Assembly (NCBI RefSeq): GCF_020510665.1
Contig: NZ_CP075187.1
Span: forward strand, 2,201,001-2,265,000
Direction: 5' to 3'
Source of the DNA: Dechloromonas denitrificans
Lineage (GTDB): Bacteria; Pseudomonadota; Gammaproteobacteria; Burkholderiales; Rhodocyclaceae
DNA length: 64,000 bases
Shown piece after piece: positions 8,503 to 16,108 of this stretch (position 1 is the first letter of the stretch; each line of letters starts with the position of its first letter). The position numbers and the translations under genes are program-made. The notes under the pieces are model-generated. The model was given only the letters and a program-made list of their open reading frames with translations, ran no database searches and had not been told where the DNA came from.

Positions 8503-9933
8503 ATGCCGCGCAAGCCCGCAGCCTCAAAGAAGCCCGCCGTTACCAAGATCTTCGTCCTCGACACCAACGTGCTGATGCACGATCCCAGCAGCCTGTTCCG
8601 CTTTGAAGAGCACGACGTTTTCCTGCCGATCATGACGCTGGAAGAGCTCGACAATCACAAGAAGGGCATGTCCGAAATTGCCCGCAATGCCCGCCAGACA
8701 TCGCGTACGCTCGATGAACTGCTGGCCGCCAACGGCGAGGATGACATCGACGAGGGCATCGATCTTTACGGCCCATCAGCCAAACTGGCCAGCGGCCGCC
8801 TTTACCTGCAAACCGAAGCAATCAGCGCCGATCTGCCACAAGGCCTGCCGACCTCCAAGGTCGATAACCAGATCCTTTCGGTGGTCATCCACCTGCAGAA
8901 AAAATTTCCCAAGCGTCCGGTCATCCTGGTGTCGAAAGACATCAACATGCGCATCAAGTCGCGCGCCCTCAACCTGCTTGCCGAGGACTACTTCAACGAC
9001 AAGGTGCTCGAGGATACCGACATCCTGTACACCGGTACCCGCGCCCTGCCCGACAATTTCTGGGACAAGCACGGCAAGGGCATGGAGTCGTGGAAAAAGG
9101 AGGCCAAGACCTACTACAAGGTCAGTGGCCCGCTGTGCCCGCAAATGCTGGTCAATGAATTCGTCTGGATGGAAAAGGATGGCTTCACCGCCATCGTCAA
9201 GGAAACCTCCGGCAAAAGTGCCGTACTCGAAACCCTGGTTGATTACACGCATCCCAAAAATGCGGTATGGGGTATCACGGCACGCAATCGCGAGCAGAAT
9301 TTCGCGATGAACCTGCTGATGAACCCGGACATCGACTTCGTCACCCTGCTCGGCCAGGCCGGTACTGGCAAAACCCTGCTGACGCTCGCCGCCGGCTTGA
9401 CCCAGGTTCTCGAAAGCAAGCAGTTTGCCGAAATCATCATGACCCGGGCCACAGTCCCGGTCGGTGAGGACATCGGCTTCCTGCCTGGTACGGAAGAGGA
9501 AAAAATGGCCCCCTGGATGGGCGCGCTGGAAGACAATCTCGACGTCCTCACCCATACCGATGAAGCAAGCAGCGGCACCTACGGCGGCGACTGGGGTAAA
9601 GCGGCGACCAACGACATCATTCGTTCGCGAGTCAAGATCAAGTCGATGAACTTCATGCGCGGCCGGACCTTCCTGAAGAAGTACCTGATCATCGATGAAG
9701 CCCAGAATCTGACGCCCAAGCAGATGAAAACCCTGGTGACTCGCGCCGGTCCAGGAACCAAGGTTGTCTGCCTCGGCAATATTGCCCAGATCGACACTCC
9801 CTACCTGACAGAAGGGAGTTCAGGTCTGACTTACGTGGTCGACCGCTTTAAAGGCTGGGCTCACTCCGGTCACATAACGTTACAACGTGGTGAGCGTTCC
9901 CGCTTGGCGGACCATGCAGCCGAAGTGTTATAA
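8503..9933 (+). CDS. PhoH-family ATPase with N-terminal PIN domain
   Basis: 476-aa cytosolic protein (PhoH2/YlaK type) predicted to couple a PIN ribonuclease domain to an RNA-helicase-like ATPase. The PIN domain opens with KIFVLDTNVLMHDPSS (acidic metal ligand Asp near residue 20) and includes MTLEELDNHKK. The ATPase has Walker A FVTLLGQAGTGKTLLTLA at about residues 280-297 and Walker B KKYLIIDEAQNLTPKQMK at about residues 388-405. It has the full length of two-domain members. A strong terminator follows, so bcp-phoH may form a two-gene unit. Confidence 0.92.
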   Translation: MPRKPAASKKPAVTKIFVLDTNVLMHDPSSLFRFEEHDVFLPIMTLEELDNHKKGMSEIARNARQTSRTLDELLAANGEDDIDEGIDLYGPSAKLASGRLYLQTEAISADLPQGLPTSKVDNQILSVVIHLQKKFPKRPVILVSKDINMRIKSRALNLLAEDYFNDKVLEDTDILYTGTRALPDNFWDKHGKGMESWKKEAKTYYKVSGPLCPQMLVNEFVWMEKDGFTAIVKETSGKSAVLETLVDYTHPKNAVWGITARNREQNFAMNLLMNPDIDFVTLLGQAGTGKTLLTLAAGLTQVLESKQFAEIIMTRATVPVGEDIGFLPGTEEEKMAPWMGALEDNLDVLTHTDEASSGTYGGDWGKAATNDIIRSRVKIKSMNFMRGRTFLKKYLIIDEAQNLTPKQMKTLVTRAGPGTKVVCLGNIAQIDTPYLTEGSSGLTYVVDRFKGWAHSGHITLQRGERSRLADHAAEVL

Positions 9934-9953
9934 TCGCTGGAAATAACCAAAGG

Positions 9954-9980
9954 GGCCGTGTCAGCGACACGGCCTTTTCG
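9954..9980 (+). terminator. Rho-independent terminator of the PhoH-family gene
   Basis: Perfect stem GGCCGTGT/ACACGGCC with loop CAGCG and a TTTT tail. It sits 20 bases after the phoH-like stop and ends the bcp-phoH unit. A GTG within it opens a longer frame into the next gene, but the real start of that gene is further down. Confidence 0.92.
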
Positions 9981-10014
9981 TTTCAGCCACGGGCTGCTCT
10001 GCCGGAGGAAACTT

Positions 10015-11298
10015 TTGAAACGTCGTGATTTTCTAGTATCTGCCGCCGCTCTGACGCTTTTTGCAAGCGAAGCTGCCGCCGCAAAAAAACACAGCAGTGC
10101 CAAGGCTACTGCGGGCAAATCGTCTTCATCGAAATCCAGTGGTGCCAAGAAAGGCGCCACCTCGAAAAAGTCCGGACAATCGACGAAAAAAGGACGGCAC
10201 AGCTATCGCCAGGTAGCCGCCGGTCCCGTCACGCACACGGCCGACGATCCTGTCATCGAAAGACCCCCACAGGGTACTTCTGCCTCGCGCCTGCCGCCCG
10301 TCAAGGCAGCCGAACCACCCAGCGAATGGCGTACCTACGAAATCACCACTACGGTGAACCTAAAAAACACCAGTGGTCAAAGCAAGCTCTGGCTGCCGTT
10401 GCCACTGAATCAGGACACGCTCTTCCAGCGCACCCTGGGTCACTCGTGGGGTGGCAACCCAAACAATTCGAGCATGCGACGCCTACCCGATGGCGATCTC
10501 GAAGTATTTCGCTGCGAATGGAAGGAGAGTGGCGAGGCAACACTTCAGCTCACCACCCTGGTCACGACCGCGGACCGTCATTTCGACGTGACAAAGCGCA
10601 CCGTTGCGCCTGAGCGCGAAGATATTCTCCGACGCAACCTGCAGGCCTCCCAGTTGATCCCGAATGATGGCCTCGCATTCCAGCTTGGAGAGCGAATTGT
10701 TGGCCGCATCAAGGACCCGGTCGCCCAGGCGAAGGCAATTTATGACTGGGTCGTCGATAACTCAATCTATGACCCCAGCCTCCCTGGCTGCGGCACTGGC
10801 GATGTCCGCAAGCAGCTGATTCAAGGACAGTACGGTGGACGCTCTGCCGATATCAACGGGCTTTTTGTTTCGATTTGTCGGGCCATCGGCATCCCGGCAC
10901 GCTGTGTCTACGGCTTGCGCGTAGGGCCATCGCGCCTGTTCCGCAGCCTGGGCTTGAACAGCAGCGACGCAACGCGCGGACAACACGTCCGGGCAGAGTT
11001 CTACATCCCTGGCTACGGCTGGATTCCGGTCGATCCCAGCGATGTACGCCGCTCGATTGCACTGGAAGGCTACTCGGACCGCGACAGCAAGCTTCTGTCG
11101 CTGAAAAAAATCCTGTTCGGCGTATGGGAAATGAACTGGATTGCATTCAATGTCGGCAGTGACATCACCCTGCCCGGACAGAGCCGGATACTGCCCTTCC
11201 TGCTGCTTCCACAGCTCGAATCAAATGCCGGGCGGCTTGATGGAACCAACCCGGCAGCTATTCAATATACGATCAGCACACGCGGTGTCGAGCTCTGA
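10015..11298 (+). CDS. Tat-exported transglutaminase-like protein with Ser at the usual Cys position
   Basis: 427-aa exported protein. The TTG start is chosen because GGAGGA lies five bases upstream and it gives a twin-arginine signal (KRRDFLVSAAALTLF). A Lys/Ser-rich linker spans about residues 25-65. The transglutaminase core has YDWVVDNSIYD, then YGGRSADINGLFVSICRAIG, then GQHVRAEFYIPGYGW and VPVDPSDVRR-like His and Asp segments. The Cys nucleophile of this fold normally follows the GGR/GK; here the codon is TCT (Ser277). His and Asp remain, so either the nucleophile is Ser or the protein is a non-catalytic binder. Convergent with dnaB, ending three bases from it. Confidence 0.82.
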   Translation: MKRRDFLVSAAALTLFASEAAAAKKHSSAKATAGKSSSSKSSGAKKGATSKKSGQSTKKGRHSYRQVAAGPVTHTADDPVIERPPQGTSASRLPPVKAAEPPSEWRTYEITTTVNLKNTSGQSKLWLPLPLNQDTLFQRTLGHSWGGNPNNSSMRRLPDGDLEVFRCEWKESGEATLQLTTLVTTADRHFDVTKRTVAPEREDILRRNLQASQLIPNDGLAFQLGERIVGRIKDPVAQAKAIYDWVVDNSIYDPSLPGCGTGDVRKQLIQGQYGGRSADINGLFVSICRAIGIPARCVYGLRVGPSRLFRSLGLNSSDATRGQHVRAEFYIPGYGWIPVDPSDVRRSIALEGYSDRDSKLLSLKKILFGVWEMNWIAFNVGSDITLPGQSRILPFLLLPQLESNAGRLDGTNPAAIQYTISTRGVEL

Positions 11299-11301
11299 AA
11301 C

Positions 11302-12708
11302 CTAGTTATCCGAGCTGACAAAACCACCGCCAGCCAGATTCTGGAAGCGGGTGAACTCACCCACGAAGTTCATCCGCACCGTTCCTGTCGGACCATTACG
11401 CTGCTTGCCGATAATCACTTCGGCAATCCCCTTGTCCGGGGTATCCGGCTTGTAATATTCCTCGCGGTACATCATCAGAATAACGTCCGCGTCCTGCTCG
11501 ATAGCGCCGGACTCGCGCAAGTCAGACATCATCGGACGCTTGTCGGTTCGCTCTTCGACCTTTCGGGAGAGCTGAGAAAGCGCCACGATAGGAACCTGCA
11601 ACTCCTTGGCGAGGGATTTGATCGAGCGTGAAATTTCGGACACTTCCGTTGCACGGTTTTCTCCCTGCTTGTTACCACTCATCAACTGGATGTAGTCGAT
11701 GACCAGCAAGCCGAGCTTCCCGCCATACTGCCGCGCCAAACGTCGTGCCCGAGCCCGCAGATTGGCCGGGCTGAGACCGCCGGTCTCGTCGATATAAATT
11801 GGTGCCTCATGCAACTTGCCGAGGGCAAAGGAGAGTTTTGACCACTCCTCGTCATTCATCCGGCCGGTTCGAAGATTCTGCGAGTTCAGACGTCCGATTG
11901 AAGCCAGCATCCGCATGGCCAACTGGGCGCCACCCATTTCCATCGAAAACACTCCGACCGGCAAACCAGTGTCGACCGCGACATTCTCCGCGATATTCAA
12001 GGCAAATGCCGTTTTCCCCATGGATGGGCGGCCGGCCACGATAATCAGGTCCCCCGGCTGGAAACCGGAGGTCTTTTGATCAAGGTCGATAAAACCGGTT
12101 GGCACGCCGGTAATGTCCGACGGGTTATCCCGGTCGTGCAGCTCCTGGATGCGCTCAACCACCTGGGTCAGCAAAGGGTTGATGTGCACAAAACCTTCAC
12201 TGTGCCCAGCCCCTGCTTCGGCGATCTTGAAAATCTTGGACTCGGCTTCGTCGAGCAAGGTTGCCGCATCACGCCCAAGGGGATTCAAGGCATCAGAGGC
12301 AATTTCATCTGCCGTCGCGACCAGTTGGCGCAACACGGCACGCTCTCGGACAATTTCAGCGTAACGCCGGATATTTGCAGCTGACGGCGTATTTGCTGCC
12401 AGTTCGCCCAAGTAAGCCAGGCCACCGGTCTGATCGCTTTCTCCTGCCGCATCGAGCGCCTCGGCCACGGTAACGACGTCAGCCGGCTTGGCTCGTTCGA
12501 GAAGGCCACGAATCTGACGAAAAATTCGCCGATGCTCATCACGATAGAAGTCGCTATCGGTGAGCAGATCGCCCATTCGGTCCCATGCCTGGTTATCAAG
12601 CAGGAGACCACCAAGAACGGATTGCTCGGCCTCGATCGAGTGCGGCGGGACACGTAGCTGAGCGAGGGAAGGATCGACAGATTTTGGTTTTGGCGGACGC
12701 TGGTTCAT
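11302..12708 (-). CDS. dnaB: Replicative DNA helicase
   Basis: Hexameric 5'-3' helicase that unwinds DNA at the replication fork and recruits primase. 468 aa, full length, no intein. The N-terminal domain begins after a short tail with RVPPHSIEAEQSVLGGLLLD. The RecA-like motor has Walker A IIVAGRPSMGKTAFALN (about residues 221-237), H1a MEMGGAQLAMRMLAS, Walker B LGLLVIDYIQLM, and the arginine-finger region KQRNGPTGTVRMNF. It lies 67 bases downstream of rplI with a terminator between, the familiar rplI-dnaB adjacency. Confidence 0.97.
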   Translation of the reverse strand: MNQRPPKPKSVDPSLAQLRVPPHSIEAEQSVLGGLLLDNQAWDRMGDLLTDSDFYRDEHRRIFRQIRGLLERAKPADVVTVAEALDAAGESDQTGGLAYLGELAANTPSAANIRRYAEIVRERAVLRQLVATADEIASDALNPLGRDAATLLDEAESKIFKIAEAGAGHSEGFVHINPLLTQVVERIQELHDRDNPSDITGVPTGFIDLDQKTSGFQPGDLIIVAGRPSMGKTAFALNIAENVAVDTGLPVGVFSMEMGGAQLAMRMLASIGRLNSQNLRTGRMNDEEWSKLSFALGKLHEAPIYIDETGGLSPANLRARARRLARQYGGKLGLLVIDYIQLMSGNKQGENRATEVSEISRSIKSLAKELQVPIVALSQLSRKVEERTDKRPMMSDLRESGAIEQDADVILMMYREEYYKPDTPDKGIAEVIIGKQRNGPTGTVRMNFVGEFTRFQNLAGGGFVSSDN

Positions 12709-12720
12709 CGGGAAGAGTGT

Positions 12721-12753
12721 AAATTAAAAAGGCCTCGCAAATGCGAGGCCTTT
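12721..12753 (-). terminator. Rho-independent terminator of the rpsF-rplI operon
   Basis: Perfect 12-bp stem AAAGGCCTCGCA/TGCGAGGCCTTT with a two-base loop. Read on the minus strand it is followed by TTTTTAATTT. It lies between rplI and dnaB. Confidence 0.94.
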
Positions 12754-12775
12754 CAATGAAACAGAGTAAGCGAAA

Positions 12776-13222
12776 TTACTCGGCAACCACAGCCACATTG
12801 ATGTTGGCCAGCACGTCGGTGTGCAGGGCAACGTCGAGCGGGAATTCACCGATCGTCTTGAGCGGGCCTTCCGGCATGCGAACAGCTGAACGATCGACGG
12901 CAAAGCCGGCAGCCTTCAGTGCTTCAGCAACGTCGGCATTACCGACGGAACCGAACAGGCGGCCATCCATACCGGCCTTGCGGGCAACGGTAACGGTGGT
13001 GCCGTTCATCTTGTCGGCAACGCCCTGGGCTGCAGCCAGCTTTTCAGCGGCCAGCTTTTCCAGTTCAGCGCGACGAGCTTCAAACTCAGCCATGGCAGCA
13101 GGCGTAGCACGCTTGGCCATACGCTTCGGGATCAGGAAATTACGGGCGTAACCGTCCTTGACCTTGACGACATCACCGAGGTTACCGAGGTTAACAACCT
13201 TCTCGAGCAGAATGATTTGCAT
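12776..13222 (-). CDS. rplI: 50S ribosomal protein L9 (bL9)
   Basis: 148-aa large-subunit protein that reaches across the ribosome and helps maintain reading frame. The N-terminal domain is textbook: [19 protein letters not shown], then [17 protein letters not shown] long connecting helix rich in Ala, Glu and Lys leads to the C-terminal domain ending NINVAVVAE. Last gene of the rpsF-priB-rpsR-rplI operon. Confidence 0.98.
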   Translation of the reverse strand: MQIILLEKVVNLGNLGDVVKVKDGYARNFLIPKRMAKRATPAAMAEFEARRAELEKLAAEKLAAAQGVADKMNGTTVTVARKAGMDGRLFGSVGNADVAEALKAAGFAVDRSAVRMPEGPLKTIGEFPLDVALHTDVLANINVAVVAE

Positions 13223-13240
13223 GTTTCGTCTCCTCGAAAA

Positions 13241-13516
13241 TTATTGATGGTTATCGGTGTAAGGCAGCAGAGCCAGGAAGCGGGCGCGCTTGATTGCGGT
13301 GCCCAGCTGACGCTGATAGCCGGCCTTGGTACCGGTCAGACGAGCCGGCATGATCTTGGCGTTTTCCTGGATGTATTCCTTGAGAACGTCTACATCTTTG
13401 TAGTCGATCTGTTCGACCTTTTCAGCCGTGAAGCGGCAGAATTTGCGACGCTTGAACAGGCCGCCACCGCGCTTCTTTTTCTTGTCGTCATCCTTCTTCT
13501 TGAAGAATCGAGCCAT
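13241..13516 (-). CDS. rpsR: 30S ribosomal protein S18 (bS18)
   Basis: 91-aa small-subunit protein that pairs with S6 on the 16S rRNA platform. The very basic N-terminal extension ([13 protein letters not shown]) is followed by the conserved core [28 protein letters not shown] and [20 protein letters not shown]. The coding start lies inside the 3' end of priB, a 29-base overlap. Confidence 0.98.
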   Translation of the reverse strand: MARFFKKKDDDKKKKRGGGLFKRRKFCRFTAEKVEQIDYKDVDVLKEYIQENAKIMPARLTGTKAGYQRQLGTAIKRARFLALLPYTDNHQ

Positions 13517-13817
13517 TTTCGTTTCCTTCCAAAAATTCTATTGAGTGCACATGCAGTACGGGCATTTTGCTGTTGCGATTTCTGGCAGCCAGAAAACCTG
13601 TCACTTTGACACCCCCACTCAGAGGGACTGCTTCAAGCCAGCGGGCAGAATCACCCAAGGCCAAAACAGCAATTTCCACTTCTACCAGGCGCTCTGTTTT
13701 GTTTTCAATCTGTGAGGAGCTGTGTTGCAGCCATCCTTCACTGACTGGAATTCCTGCCGGCGTGTAGCGCAACGCTTTACGCTCAAGCAGCTTTCCAGTG
13801 ATTTCAAGACAGTTCAG
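13488..13817 (-). CDS. priB: Primosomal replication protein N (PriB), probable CTG start
   Basis: Single-OB-fold ssDNA-binding protein that links PriA and DnaT during replication restart. The frame holds [36 protein letters not shown] and [14 protein letters not shown], matching the PriB strand order. A TTG at 13772 would cut off the first OB strand. Homology by eye extends upstream through [15 protein letters not shown], and the only plausible initiator there is CTG at 13817, preceded by ACGGGATTACGG. With that start the protein is 109 aa, normal for PriB. Position between rpsF and rpsR confirms the identity. Confidence 0.85.
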   Translation of the reverse strand: MNCLEITGKLLERKALRYTPAGIPVSEGWLQHSSSQIENKTERLVEVEIAVLALGDSARWLEAVPLSGGVKVTGFLAARNRNSKMPVLHVHSIEFLEGNENGSILQEEG

Positions 13818-13840
13818 CCGTAATCCCGTACAAATATCCG

Positions 13841-14212
13841 TTAAGCAGCCGGTGCTTCGACGGCAGCTTCACCAGCCAGCAAAGACTTGGACTTTTCTTC
13901 CTTCATCATCGGGGAAGGAGTCGTCACAGCAGCCTTCATCTTGACGGTCAGGTGGCGCAGAACAGCGTCGTTGAACTTGAACGAATGTTCGAGTTCATTG
14001 AGCGTTTCACCTTCGCACTCGATGTTCATCAGGACGTAGTGAGCTTTGTGGATCTTCTGGATCGGGTAAGCCAGCTGACGACGGCCCCAATCTTCAAGAC
14101 GGTGGATCGTGCCGTTCTTTGCGGTAACGATGGCGCGGTAACGCTCGACCATGCCTGGCACTTGTTCGCTTTGGTCCGGGTGGACGATAAAGACGATTTC
14201 GTAATGGCGCAT
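13841..14212 (-). CDS. rpsF: 30S ribosomal protein S6 (bS6)
   Basis: 123-aa small-subunit protein. Recognised by [41 protein letters not shown] and [11 protein letters not shown]. The C-terminal tail after about residue 100 is variable and Ala/Glu-rich. First gene of the rpsF-priB-rpsR-rplI operon, with an AAGGAG Shine-Dalgarno and a structured leader directly upstream. Confidence 0.98.
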   Translation of the reverse strand: MRHYEIVFIVHPDQSEQVPGMVERYRAIVTAKNGTIHRLEDWGRRQLAYPIQKIHKAHYVLMNIECEGETLNELEHSFKFNDAVLRHLTVKMKAAVTTPSPMMKEEKSKSLLAGEAAVEAPAA

Positions 14213-14230
14213 GCAAACTCCTTTTGGCTA

Positions 14231-14262
14231 ATACCCCCCGCCATGCGGTCGCGGTGGGGCAA
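14231..14262 (-). promoter_or_regulatory. Candidate S6:S18-binding leader hairpin of rpsF
   Basis: On the minus strand the rpsF leader reads CCCCACCGCG, an apical ACCGCAT loop, then GGCGGGGGG. This is a GC-rich hairpin with an unpaired CACCG segment on its 5' side. A CACCG bulge in a stem is the hallmark of the known S6:S18 autoregulatory element, which mimics the 16S rRNA site. It sits about 20 bases before the start codon. Identified by eye from sequence and position only. Confidence 0.45.
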
Positions 14263-14301
14263 GGTTGAAAAGCCCACGACTATAGCAGAAATCGTGGGCT
14301 T
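14262..14301 (-). terminator. Rho-independent terminator of the acyl-CoA dehydrogenase gene
   Basis: Stem AAGCCCACGA/TCGTGGGCTT with a 12-base loop, followed on the minus strand by TTTTCAACC. It separates the acyl-CoA dehydrogenase from the ribosomal protein operon. Confidence 0.8.
14279..14287 (-). promoter_or_regulatory. Possible extended -10 promoter of rpsF inside a terminator loop
   Basis: TGCTATAGT on the minus strand is an extended -10 (TGn-TATAGT). It lies in the loop of the upstream gene's terminator, with no good -35. Transcription would start in the 3' arm of that hairpin, just ahead of the rpsF leader. Confidence 0.35.
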
Positions 14302-14326
14302 AGAGGGAAAAACAAAGGCTTATTTA

Positions 14327-16108
14327 TTAAAAACCATCGTCATCGATCTGAAGCGCACCAACAGCACCGGTGATAACAGACTCAGCCAAGCCCTCCGCCT
14401 GAGTCAAAAAGTGGTCAGCATAGAAGCGGGTTGTAGCCAGCTTGGCTTTCCAGAAAGGGTCCGTATCACCGGACGACAACCTGGCACGGGCAATAACCGC
14501 TGCCCGCCCTAGTTGCCAACCTCCGGCAACAATCCCCAGCAGATAAAGAAACGGCACAGCGCCGGCATGAACCGCTTTGGTATCCGACGAAAATGTCTCG
14601 ACAATCCAGGAAACAGCCTTTTCCAGCGCGTCGACCGCAGCATTCTGACGGGCACCTACGTGCGACAGATCATCATCGAGCTGTAGTGCAGCGGCACGCA
14701 TATCTGCAATCAAGGCTGCAATCGTCGCCCCTTTTTCACGAGCAATCTTCCTGCCAATCAGATCGTTTGCCTGAATTGCCGTTGTACCTTCGTAAATTGC
14801 AGTGATTCGCGCATCGCGCAGATGCTGGGCTGCACCCGTTTCCTCGATATAACCCATGCCGCCGTGAACTTGCACGCCGAGCGAGGCAATATCGATGGCA
14901 CTCTCGGTACTCCACCCCTTCACCACTGGAATCATCAAATCAGCAAAGGCCTGACCGCGCTGGCGAGCAAGCGCATCCGGGTTGGCATGCGCGTGATCCT
15001 GTGCCGTTGCCGTCACATAGGCCAAAGCTCGCATTGCCTCGATCCGGGCACGCATCGACATCAACATGCGTCGAACGTCAGGATGCTTGATAATCGGGAC
15101 TTTCGGCCCGCCACGTACACCAACCTCAGCCCCCTGCACACGATCCCTGGCGTAGGCAACTGCCCGCTGGTAAGCCCGCTCGGCGTCACCCAGACCTTCC
15201 AGGCCGACATTGAAGCGGGCTGCGTTCATCATGATGAACATGTATTCCAGACCACGATTCTCTTCACCAACCAGCGTCCCGATAGCACCACCATTGTCGC
15301 CAAAGGCCAGAACGGCAGTTGGGCTACCATGAATACCCAGCTTGTGCTCAATCGAGACACAGAAGACGTCATTACGCTCGCCCGGCTCACCTGCTGCATC
15401 GAGCAGGAACTTCGGAACTACAAAAAGGGAAATCCCCTTGACCCCCTCCGGGGCATCGGGCGTGCGAGCCAGAACCAGATGGACAATATTGTCCGCCATG
15501 TCGTGCTCGCCGTAGGTAATGAAGATTTTCTGGCCAAAAATCCTGTAGGTACCATCTCCGACAGGCTCTGCACGACTGCGCACGGCTGCAAGATCTGACC
15601 CCGCCGAGGGCTCGGTCAGATTCATCGTACCCGTCCACTCACCGGAGACCAGTTTCGGCAAATACGTCGCTTTCTGAGCATCCGTACCGGCGATCATCAG
15701 TGCCTCGATAGCTCCCTGGGTCAACATCGGACACAAGGAAAAAGCATGATTGGAGGCCTTCCACATTTCACTGACGGCAGCAGATAGCAAACGGGGCAAG
15801 CCCTGGCCGCCGAACTCGGGGTCGCAACCCAAGCCATTCCAGCCATTGTCCACAAATTGACGATAAGCCTCCTTGAAGCCAGGCGAGGTGGTTACCACCT
15901 TATCCGCCCACTTGGCCCCCTCTCGATCACCCACCCGATTCAGCGGGGAAAGAACCTCACCCGCAAACTTGGCAGCCTCATCGAGAATTGCATCAACCAC
16001 ATCCGGAGAAGCCTCTTCACAACCAGGCAGCGCTACAACCTGATCCAGGCCTGCCAGCTCCTGCATGACAAAACGGATGTCCTTCAGCGGTGCAACATAT
16101 TCGCTCAT
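14327..16108 (-). CDS. Acyl-CoA dehydrogenase, large DmdC/FadE-like type
   Basis: 593-aa flavoprotein introducing an alpha-beta double bond into an acyl-CoA and passing electrons to ETF. Features: GLGCDPEFGGQGLP in the N-terminal helical domain, the FAD-binding MNLTEPSAGSDLAAVRSRA, QKIFITYGEHD, the VQVHGGMGYIEETGAAQHLRD stretch, and AIYEGTTAIQANDLIGRK, where the Glu fits the catalytic base of large-form enzymes. The extra C-terminal domain (about 120 aa) is that of the 590-aa class, which includes 3-methylmercaptopropionyl-CoA dehydrogenase; the substrate cannot be told. The start overlaps the fimV-like stop by 4 bases, and etfAB lies 2.5 kb upstream on the same strand. Confidence 0.9.
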   Translation of the reverse strand: MSEYVAPLKDIRFVMQELAGLDQVVALPGCEEASPDVVDAILDEAAKFAGEVLSPLNRVGDREGAKWADKVVTTSPGFKEAYRQFVDNGWNGLGCDPEFGGQGLPRLLSAAVSEMWKASNHAFSLCPMLTQGAIEALMIAGTDAQKATYLPKLVSGEWTGTMNLTEPSAGSDLAAVRSRAEPVGDGTYRIFGQKIFITYGEHDMADNIVHLVLARTPDAPEGVKGISLFVVPKFLLDAAGEPGERNDVFCVSIEHKLGIHGSPTAVLAFGDNGGAIGTLVGEENRGLEYMFIMMNAARFNVGLEGLGDAERAYQRAVAYARDRVQGAEVGVRGGPKVPIIKHPDVRRMLMSMRARIEAMRALAYVTATAQDHAHANPDALARQRGQAFADLMIPVVKGWSTESAIDIASLGVQVHGGMGYIEETGAAQHLRDARITAIYEGTTAIQANDLIGRKIAREKGATIAALIADMRAAALQLDDDLSHVGARQNAAVDALEKAVSWIVETFSSDTKAVHAGAVPFLYLLGIVAGGWQLGRAAVIARARLSSGDTDPFWKAKLATTRFYADHFLTQAEGLAESVITGAVGALQIDDDGF

